A stretch of DNA of 64,000 bases from Prosthecomicrobium sp. N25 (GTDB lineage: Bacteria > Pseudomonadota > Alphaproteobacteria > Rhizobiales > Ancalomicrobiaceae), in assembly GCF_037203705.1 (NCBI RefSeq), contig NZ_JBBCAT010000001.1, positions 2,825,418-2,889,417 on the forward strand, given 5' to 3'. A program made the position numbers and the translations under genes. The notes below the pieces were generated by a model. It made no database searches. It was given only the letters and a program-made list of their open reading frames with translations, and had not been told where the DNA came from. Positions 58,561 through 64,000 of the stretch are shown here, in pieces. Within the stretch, counting starts at the first letter, position 1. Every line of letters begins with the position of its first letter.

Positions 58561-58602
58561 CGTTCGATACTTGACACACAATAGCGTCAATACGAGTAGA
58601 CA
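58561..58602 (+). promoter_or_regulatory. Two PpsR/CrtJ-box-like sites before bchG
   Basis: The consensus PpsR/CrtJ site is TGT-N12-ACA. Two sites with CGT-N12-ACA occur at 58561-58578 and 58585-58602, 6 bp apart. A TTGACA hexamer (58571-58576) lies inside the first. Tandem sites over promoter elements are known for bch promoters repressed by CrtJ. Each site departs from the consensus at the first base, so this remains a candidate. Confidence 0.45.
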
Positions 58603-58632
58603 CTCGCGGAGGAGCCTCCTACACTCCTCTTC

Positions 58633-59502
58633 ATGCGCTATCCGGCTCCTCATGCGGTCCTCGAACTCCTGAAGCCGATCACGTGGTTCGCCCCCATGTG
58701 GGCCTTCGGCTGCGGCGTGGCCGCGTCGGGGCGACCGCTCTCCGAAGGATGGGCGCAGGCCGGGCTCGGCATCCTGCTCGCCGGTCCCCTCGTCTGCGCC
58801 ACCAGCCAGGCCGTCAACGACTGGTACGACCGGCACGTCGACGCCATCAACGAACCCGGCCGGCCGATTCCCTCAGGGCGCATCCCCGGCCGATGGGGCT
58901 TCGTGATCGCCTGCCTGTGGACGCTCCTGTCGCTCGCGGTGGCCTGGACGCTCGGTCCGATCGTGGTGGGGGCGACGGCCTTCGGGCTCGCGCTCGCGTG
59001 GGCCTACAGCGCGCCGCCGCTGCGGCTGAAGCAGAACGGCTGGTGGGGCAACGCGGCGGTGGCGCTCTGCTACGAGGGGCTGCCCTGGATCACCGGCGTG
59101 GTGGTCATGTCCGCCGTCCTGCCCGACTGGCGCGTGATCGCGACGGCGGCGCTCTACAGCCTCGGCGCCCACGGCATCATGACGCTGAACGACTTCAAGT
59201 CGGTCGAGGGGGACACGCGGATGGGCATCCGCTCGCTCCCCGTCCAGCTCGGCGTCGACGGGGCCGCGCGCCTGGCATCCTGGGTGATGGGCCTGCCGCA
59301 GGTCGCCGTCATCCTCATCCTCGCCGGCGCCGGCCGTCCCTGGCACGCCGTCGCCATCCTGGGGCTCCTCGCGGTCCAGGTCCGCCTCATGCAGGTCATG
59401 ATGCGCGATCCGAAGGGCAAGGCGGCCTGGTACAACGCGACCGGAACGACCCTCTACGTGCTCGGCATGCTGGTCGCCGCCTTCGCGCTCCGTCCCGTCT
59501 GA
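58633..59502 (+). CDS. bchG: Bacteriochlorophyll synthase (geranylgeranyl/phytyl transferase)
   Basis: The 289-residue UbiA-family membrane enzyme attaches the C20 isoprenoid tail to bacteriochlorophyllide a. The first Asp-rich motif is NDWYDRHVDAINEP with RPIPSG, and the second is NDFKSVEGDTRMG. About eight helices are predicted. It opens LELLKPITWFAPMWAFGCG, the BchG pattern. The pucC-like gene follows after 11 bp with an AAGGAGG site. Its presence defines this segment as part of a photosynthesis gene cluster. Confidence 0.94.
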   Translation: MRYPAPHAVLELLKPITWFAPMWAFGCGVAASGRPLSEGWAQAGLGILLAGPLVCATSQAVNDWYDRHVDAINEPGRPIPSGRIPGRWGFVIACLWTLLSLAVAWTLGPIVVGATAFGLALAWAYSAPPLRLKQNGWWGNAAVALCYEGLPWITGVVVMSAVLPDWRVIATAALYSLGAHGIMTLNDFKSVEGDTRMGIRSLPVQLGVDGAARLASWVMGLPQVAVILILAGAGRPWHAVAILGLLAVQVRLMQVMMRDPKGKAAWYNATGTTLYVLGMLVAAFALRPV

Positions 59503-59513
59503 AGGAGGCCTCC

Positions 59514-60869
59514 ATGCAGCCCGCTTTCGGCTGGATCGCGATCGTCCGCCTCGGCCTCGTGCAGACGGCGCTCGGGGCGATCGTCGTGCTGACCACCTCG
59601 ACGCTCAATCGTGTGATGGTGGTCGAGCTCGCACTGCCGGCCCTGGTGCCGGGCCTGCTGGTGACCTTGCATCACGGCCTGCAGATGCTGCGCCCCCGCT
59701 GGGGATACGGCTCCGACCGGGGCGGGGGCCGCACACCCTGGATTCTGGGCGGCATGGCGGTGCTCGGGGCCGGCGGAGTCCTCGCCGCGGCGGCCGTCGC
59801 GCTGATGAGCCTGTCGACCGGCGCGGGCATCGCCCTCGGCGTCGCGGCCTTCGGCCTCGTCGGGATCGGCGTCGGGGCGGCCGGCACCTCGCTGCTCGTG
59901 CTGCTCTCCGAGCGGGTCGCGCCGGAGCGCAAGGCGCAGGCCGCCACGATCGTCTGGATCATGATGATCGCCGGATTCGTGGTCACCGCGGCGACGGCGG
60001 GCCGCCTGCTCGAGCCCTTCTCGATGACCCGGCTGGTGCAGGTCGCCGCGGGCGTCTCGGTCGCGGCCGTGCTGCTCTCGGTCGCCGCCCTGTGGCGCCT
60101 GGAGCCGCGCACGGTCGTCCCGTCCGGCGCCCGCACGGCGGACCCGGAGCGCCGCGCCGCCTTCCGCCAGACGCTCGCGGCGGTCTGGGCCGAGCCCGAG
60201 GCCCGGCGCTTCACGGCTTTCATCTTCGTCTCGATGCTCGCCTACAGCATGCAGGACCTTATCCTCGAGCCCTTCGCGGGCACCGTCTTCGGCATGTCGC
60301 CGGGCGAGACCACGCGGCTCGGGGGGATCCAGAACGGCGGCGTCCTGGTCGGCATGATCCTCGTCGCGGTGCTCGGCCACCGGACCGAGCGGACGCCCGA
60401 CGGGGTGCTGCGCCGCTGGATGGTCGGCGGATGCCTCGCCTCGGCGGTGTCGCTCGCCCTCATCGCGGCGGCGGGGGCCGCTGGACCGCCCTTCCCGCTG
60501 AAAGCGGCGGTCGCCGCGCTCGGGCTCTCGAACGGCGCCTTCGCGATCGCGGCCATCGGTTCGATGATGGCGCTCGCCGCGGGCGGGCGCTCGGCGACGG
60601 GGGATCGCGACCGGAACGGAACGCGCATGGGCGTATGGGGTGCCGCGCAGGCGATCGCCTTCGGGCTCGGCGGTCTCGTCGGCACGGCGGCGGCCGATGC
60701 CGCACGGCTCCTGGTCGGCTCGCCCGCCCTCGCCTATGCGGCCGTCTTCGCGGTGGAGGCCGGCGTCTTCGTGGTGGCGGCAGGCATCGCCGCGCGCATC
60801 CGCGCGGAGGGCGCCGGCACGGCGACCCGCCAGAGCTATCTCGGCGCCGGCGGCCCGCAGGCGGCATGA
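59514..60869 (+). CDS. PucC-family membrane protein between bchG and bchP (Orf428-like)
   Basis: The 451-residue MFS-fold membrane protein has twelve helices. Typical PucC/BCH2 features are TLNRVMVVELALPALVPGLL and PRWGYGSDRGGGRTPWI. The family (PucC, LhaA, Orf428) assists assembly of light-harvesting complexes or bacteriochlorophyll delivery. Location between bchG and bchP is the same as for Orf428 in Rhodobacter. The start at 59514 has an ideal ribosome site. The stop overlaps an upstream ATG of bchP. Confidence 0.9.
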   Translation: MQPAFGWIAIVRLGLVQTALGAIVVLTTSTLNRVMVVELALPALVPGLLVTLHHGLQMLRPRWGYGSDRGGGRTPWILGGMAVLGAGGVLAAAAVALMSLSTGAGIALGVAAFGLVGIGVGAAGTSLLVLLSERVAPERKAQAATIVWIMMIAGFVVTAATAGRLLEPFSMTRLVQVAAGVSVAAVLLSVAALWRLEPRTVVPSGARTADPERRAAFRQTLAAVWAEPEARRFTAFIFVSMLAYSMQDLILEPFAGTVFGMSPGETTRLGGIQNGGVLVGMILVAVLGHRTERTPDGVLRRWMVGGCLASAVSLALIAAAGAAGPPFPLKAAVAALGLSNGAFAIAAIGSMMALAAGGRSATGDRDRNGTRMGVWGAAQAIAFGLGGLVGTAAADAARLLVGSPALAYAAVFAVEAGVFVVAAGIAARIRAEGAGTATRQSYLGAGGPQAA

Positions 60870-60898
60870 CGATCACGACGGACAGGGAGGGGAAAGGC

Positions 60899-62113
60899 AT
60901 GGCGATCGTGGAGGAAACCTACGACATCGTGGTGGTCGGCGGCGGACCGGCGGGGGCCACAGCGGCGGCCGACCTCGCAAGGGCGGGCCGCCGGGTCGTC
61001 CTGCTCGACCGGGCGGGGCGCATCAAGCCCTGCGGGGGCGCCATCCCACCCCGACTGGTGCGCGACTTCGCGATCCCCGACTCGCTGATCGTCGCCCGCG
61101 TCAAGGGCGCACGCGTGATCGCGCCCTCGGAGCGGTCTGTCGACATGGCCATCGACGGCGGCTACGTCGGGATGGTCGACCGCGAGCATTTCGACGAATG
61201 GCTGCGCGTCCGGGCTGCCGAGGCCGGCGCCGAACGGCGGACGGGAACTTTCGAGAGCCTGGTGCGCGATCCGGACGGGACGGCGGTCGTCGTCTACCGG
61301 ACCAAGCCGCTGGCGCCCGAGATCCGACTCAGGGCACGCGCCGTGATCGGTGCCGACGGGGCGAATTCCGGTGTCGCGCGCGCGGCGCTCGGGCCGAAGG
61401 CGAAGGTGCCTTTCGTGTTCGCCTACCACGAGGTTGTGCGCGCGCCGGCGCCCGGGCCGGCCTATGACGGCCGGCGCTGCGACATCTATTACCAGAAGCC
61501 CTATTCGCCGGATTTCTACGCCTGGGTCTTCCCCCATGGCGAGACCGCTTCGATCGGCACCGGCAGCATGGAGAAGGGGTTCCCGCTTCGGGATGCCGTA
61601 CGGCGGCTGCGGGCCGACAAGGGGCTCGAGGGGGCCGAGACCTTGCGCCGCGAGGGTGCCCCCCTGCCCCTCAAGCCGCTCAAGCGCTGGGACAACGGGC
61701 GTGACGTGGTCGTCGCCGGCGACGCGGCGGGCGTCGTCGCCCCGGCGTCGGGCGAAGGCATCTACTACGCGATGGCGAGCGGCCGGATGGCGGCGGAGGC
61801 CGTGGAGGGCTTCCTCGAGACCGGGGACGCGGCGCAGCTCGCCGGCGCGCGGCGGCGCTTCATGAAGGCGCACGGGCGCGTGTTCCTGATTCTCGGGATC
61901 ATGCAGCGCTTCTGGTACACGAGCGAAGGCCGGCGCGAGCGCTTCGTCGCCATGTGCGGCGACAAGGACGTGCAGCGGCTGACCTGGGACGCCTACATGA
62001 ACAAGGAACTGGTCCGGGCGGACCCGATGGCCCACCTGCGCATCTTCTGGAAGGACGTGATGCAGCTGGTCGGCGTGGTGTCGGCCTGGGGCAAGCGGTC
62101 CATCGACACTTGA
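60899..62113 (+). CDS. bchP: Geranylgeranyl reductase of bacteriochlorophyll synthesis
   Basis: The 404-residue flavoprotein reduces the geranylgeranyl tail to phytyl in three steps. The FAD motif is VVVGGGPAGATAAADLA, the second is IGADGANSGVARAAL, and the third is VAGDAAGVVAPASGEGI. The C-terminal region is typical of BchP/ChlP. ATG 60899 with GGGAGGGG upstream was chosen; an ATG at 60866 overlapping the previous stop is possible and would add 11 residues. The gene ends the bchG operon and converges with ppsR. Confidence 0.94.
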   Translation: MAIVEETYDIVVVGGGPAGATAAADLARAGRRVVLLDRAGRIKPCGGAIPPRLVRDFAIPDSLIVARVKGARVIAPSERSVDMAIDGGYVGMVDREHFDEWLRVRAAEAGAERRTGTFESLVRDPDGTAVVVYRTKPLAPEIRLRARAVIGADGANSGVARAALGPKAKVPFVFAYHEVVRAPAPGPAYDGRRCDIYYQKPYSPDFYAWVFPHGETASIGTGSMEKGFPLRDAVRRLRADKGLEGAETLRREGAPLPLKPLKRWDNGRDVVVAGDAAGVVAPASGEGIYYAMASGRMAAEAVEGFLETGDAAQLAGARRRFMKAHGRVFLILGIMQRFWYTSEGRRERFVAMCGDKDVQRLTWDAYMNKELVRADPMAHLRIFWKDVMQLVGVVSAWGKRSIDT

Positions 62114-62135
62114 GGCCAGACGTCGGCGGGCCCGT

Positions 62136-62152
62136 GCCGGGGAGCGCCCGGC
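62136..62152. terminator. Short hairpin between bchP and ppsR
   Basis: A 6-bp stem (GCCGGG / CCCGGC) with a GAGCG loop lies in the 52-bp gap between the convergent stops. It could serve both strands, but it is short and has no T run. Confidence 0.3.
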
Positions 62153-62165
62153 CGGGCCGGCTCGT

Positions 62166-63605
62166 TCAGTCGGCCGCGCCGTCGTCGGCGCCCAGATCGC
62201 CGATGCCGTACCGGCGCAGCTTGGCATAAAGCCCCTGACGGGACAGGCCGAGGATCTGGGCGGCGGAGGCGCGGTTGTCGCCGGTCAGGTTCAGCGCCGC
62301 CTGGATGCACATCTGCTCGACGAGATCGGTCGTCTCGCGGACGAGTTCCTTCAGGGACACCCGGCCGACGAGCTCGGTGAGCTGCCCGACCGACCGCGTC
62401 AGGTCGGATTCGCGCGGCGTGGAGATGGGCCGGTGCTCGGGGAGCGACCGGATCAGCAGGCTGTAGCAGGGCACGGGACCGGTCGGGGCGGCCACCGCTG
62501 TGATCTCGACTTCCTCCTGGGCCCCGTATTCGCCCCGAAGGATGGTGGAGAAGTCGCGGATCGCTCCGTGCTCCTTGAGATTCGACACCACGAGGTCGAC
62601 GTCGACGCCGGGCCGGCCGAGCCAGCGGTCCAGGCGCTGGCCGCGGGCCTGGTCGAGACTCGCCACTTCGGCGAGCGCGAGGAAGCTCTCATTCGCCTCG
62701 ACGATCCGGCGGTCGAGGTCGATCATCACGAAGGCTTCGGGGAAGCCGCGCAGGATCTCCAGCGCCTGGCCGGGAACCATGCGGTTGACGCCGTCCGGGG
62801 CGACGGATCCGTCCGGCGGCGACAGTCGCGCCAGCAGGTAGGTGCCGCCGTCCTGGCGAAAGGCCGAAAAGGACGCGACGACCTCAGGCTGGTCGGAGGC
62901 CGGCCTCAGTCGGGCGGGGTCCGCGCGGCCGACCGCGCGCGCAGAGGCCACAGCCTCCTCAAGAAGGGTCGCCGAGGCGGCGCTGAAGAGGTCCTCGAGC
63001 GACTTGCCGACCATGCGGTTCGACGGCACGCCGAGCAGGATCGCGGCCGCGCCGTTCGCCTCGGCGATGCGCCGGGACCCGGCGTCGACGATCAGGACGG
63101 CCTCTGAGGACATCTGGAAGAGCAGGCGATAGCGCGTCTCGGCGCCGCGCAGGCGCTGGTACTGGCGGTCCACGGACCGCTGCAGGTCGACCATCTTCTG
63201 CTGGAGACGGCCGAGGCCCCGGAGGTCGCGGCCGAGCGCGATCGCGCCCGACCCCTCGATGCCCATGGCGATGAAGCGGATGGGGACGTCGCCGCCCTCC
63301 TGGGCGAGGTTCACCTCGCGCCAGCGGGCCACGCGCCCGCCGCGCGATTCATCCAGGAGACGCGTCACCTTGTCACGGCTGTCCTCGGCCACGATATCGA
63401 CCCAAGGGCGACCCATCACGTCTTCGATGGCCAGGTCCTCGGAGCCGATGGCGACGTCGCGGATGACGCCGCTCGAATCCAGGAAGAAGGCGAGGTCGGC
63501 CGACGCGGCGATCAGATCCGCGGCGGCCGTGGGCGCAAGCTGAGCGAGCCAGGCATCCGGAGACGCAAACCGGCCCGTTCTGCTTTTCGAGACCGCTGCC
63601 TCCAT
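62166..63605 (-). CDS. ppsR: Photosynthesis gene regulator PpsR/CrtJ
   Basis: The 479-residue repressor contains PAS domains (N-terminal about 30-130, then about 160-270 and 285-395) joined by a Q-rich linker (LQQKMVDLQRSVDRQYQRL). The C terminus is a Fis-type helix-turn-helix (NRASAAQILGLSRQGLYAKL). Under aerobic conditions PpsR represses bch, crt and puc genes. I see only two cysteines, C380 and C433; C433 (EQMCIQAALNLTG) lies just before the DNA-binding helix, where the redox-active Cys of known CrtJ proteins is found. It is downstream of ppaA. Confidence 0.93.
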   Translation of the reverse strand: MEAAVSKSRTGRFASPDAWLAQLAPTAAADLIAASADLAFFLDSSGVIRDVAIGSEDLAIEDVMGRPWVDIVAEDSRDKVTRLLDESRGGRVARWREVNLAQEGGDVPIRFIAMGIEGSGAIALGRDLRGLGRLQQKMVDLQRSVDRQYQRLRGAETRYRLLFQMSSEAVLIVDAGSRRIAEANGAAAILLGVPSNRMVGKSLEDLFSAASATLLEEAVASARAVGRADPARLRPASDQPEVVASFSAFRQDGGTYLLARLSPPDGSVAPDGVNRMVPGQALEILRGFPEAFVMIDLDRRIVEANESFLALAEVASLDQARGQRLDRWLGRPGVDVDLVVSNLKEHGAIRDFSTILRGEYGAQEEVEITAVAAPTGPVPCYSLLIRSLPEHRPISTPRESDLTRSVGQLTELVGRVSLKELVRETTDLVEQMCIQAALNLTGDNRASAAQILGLSRQGLYAKLRRYGIGDLGADDGAAD

Positions 63606-63634
63606 GATGGCGCCCTTCGCGTGGTGCCCAATGA

Positions 63635-64000
63635 CTATGTGGCTAGTCGCCTCCTCGCGTCAGCGGGACGCAACATGCTACGTATCTGAACGATCGCTTG
63701 TCGCCCGTCAACAGCCGAGATGTCGGCTCCTACATCGGCGACCCGGCCGATGTCGGCGTTGAACCACTGCCCGCCAACCATGACGACCAGATCCGGGTTC
63801 CGCGACGCCGCCTTCACCTCTGCGATCAGATCGGCGAGCTGCGCCCGATACCGTTCCGAACTCATGGAGAAGCCCGCGATCGCGAACCAATCTTCTCGCG
63901 CGGCACGGACAATCCGCGAGGGGTCGCCGTCCTCGACCAGGAAGGGATCCCACCCTCCCCGGCGGAAGTGCTCCTCGACCATGAGGAGGCCGAAGGTGTG
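63635..64000 (-). CDS. ppaA: PpaA/AerR-family B12-domain regulator, C-terminal part
   Basis: The frame is open to the window edge, so the N terminus is missing; 121 residues are visible. They form a cobalamin-binding Rossmann domain of the SCHIC type: TFGLLMVEEHFRRGGWDPFLV, WFAIAGFSMSSE and DLVVMVGGQWFN. AerR/PpaA proteins bind cobalamin in the light and act as antirepressors of CrtJ/PpsR. The stop lies 29 bp before the ppsR start, so the two are probably one operon. The DNA upstream is outside the window. Confidence 0.85.
   Translation of the reverse strand, partial: HTFGLLMVEEHFRRGGWDPFLVEDGDPSRIVRAAREDWFAIAGFSMSSERYRAQLADLIAEVKAASRNPDLVVMVGGQWFNADIGRVADVGADISAVDGRQAIVQIRSMLRPADARRRLAT

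Overview
The window is GC-rich DNA (roughly 70 percent G+C by eye) from an alphaproteobacterium, most likely a phototrophic member of the Hyphomicrobiales (Rhizobiales). The evidence is the pgsA, perM, hdaA, ppk, ppx order, the tmk, holB, metG, tatD housekeeping operon, and the edge of a bacteriochlorophyll gene cluster (bchG, a PucC-family gene, bchP, ppsR, ppaA) at the right end. I do not commit to a genus. No rRNA, tRNA, CRISPR array, transposase or prophage gene is visible.

Layout: 1-8085 holds surface-polysaccharide genes: the end of a GT4 glycosyltransferase, a NarL-type response regulator, a membrane GT39-like transferase, a CDP-glucose/CDP-deoxysugar set (rfbF, rfbG, rfbH-like) and a GtrB-like/GtrA-like pair. 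8267-16217 is a leftward housekeeping block (MBL hydrolase, tatD, metG, holB, tmk, D-Ala-D-Ala carboxypeptidase, RlpA, small secreted protein). 16500-20756 is a glycerol-3-phosphate type ABC importer (ugpBAEC). 21058-28694 holds a DEAD-box helicase and a divergent TetR, adaptor and RND pump operon. 28776-36180 is a leftward block of KamA-like radical SAM enzyme, ppx, ppk, hdaA, perM and a CDP-alcohol phosphatidyltransferase. 36283-40611 holds a CbiX-like chelatase, rimO and a chemoreceptor with a C-terminal PilZ domain. 40627-44109 holds a small secreted protein, an M20-like protein, a quinone oxidoreductase and a stress-type protein. 44328-52364 holds a GntR regulator with a TRAP transporter, then a Dpp-type ABC transporter without a binding protein. 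52365-53029 is non-coding and carries three copies of a 120-bp palindromic element. 53030-58556 holds tgt, queA, ppiB, a RibD-reductase-like gene, ribA and a cytochrome b561. 58633-64000 is the photosynthesis region.

Functional links: the 4-bp start/stop overlaps (tgt/queA, tmk/dac, kamA-like/ppx, adaptor/RND, ugpA/ugpE, GtrB/GtrA) indicate translational coupling. ppaA and ppsR are co-directional and 29 bp apart, and face bchG-bchP tail to tail. A pair of PpsR-box-like sequences sits just upstream of bchG, which would make these late bacteriochlorophyll genes a direct PpsR target.

The most unusual observations are catalytic or metal-site deviations read by eye: an RfbH-like dehydratase without the iron-sulfur cysteines, an M20-family protein that seems to lack several canonical metal ligands, a Tgt missing two of the three zinc cysteines, and a PpsR with only two cysteines. 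The other notable feature is the three-copy non-coding element array. I found no clearly new multi-gene system; the candidates are listed with what would test them.
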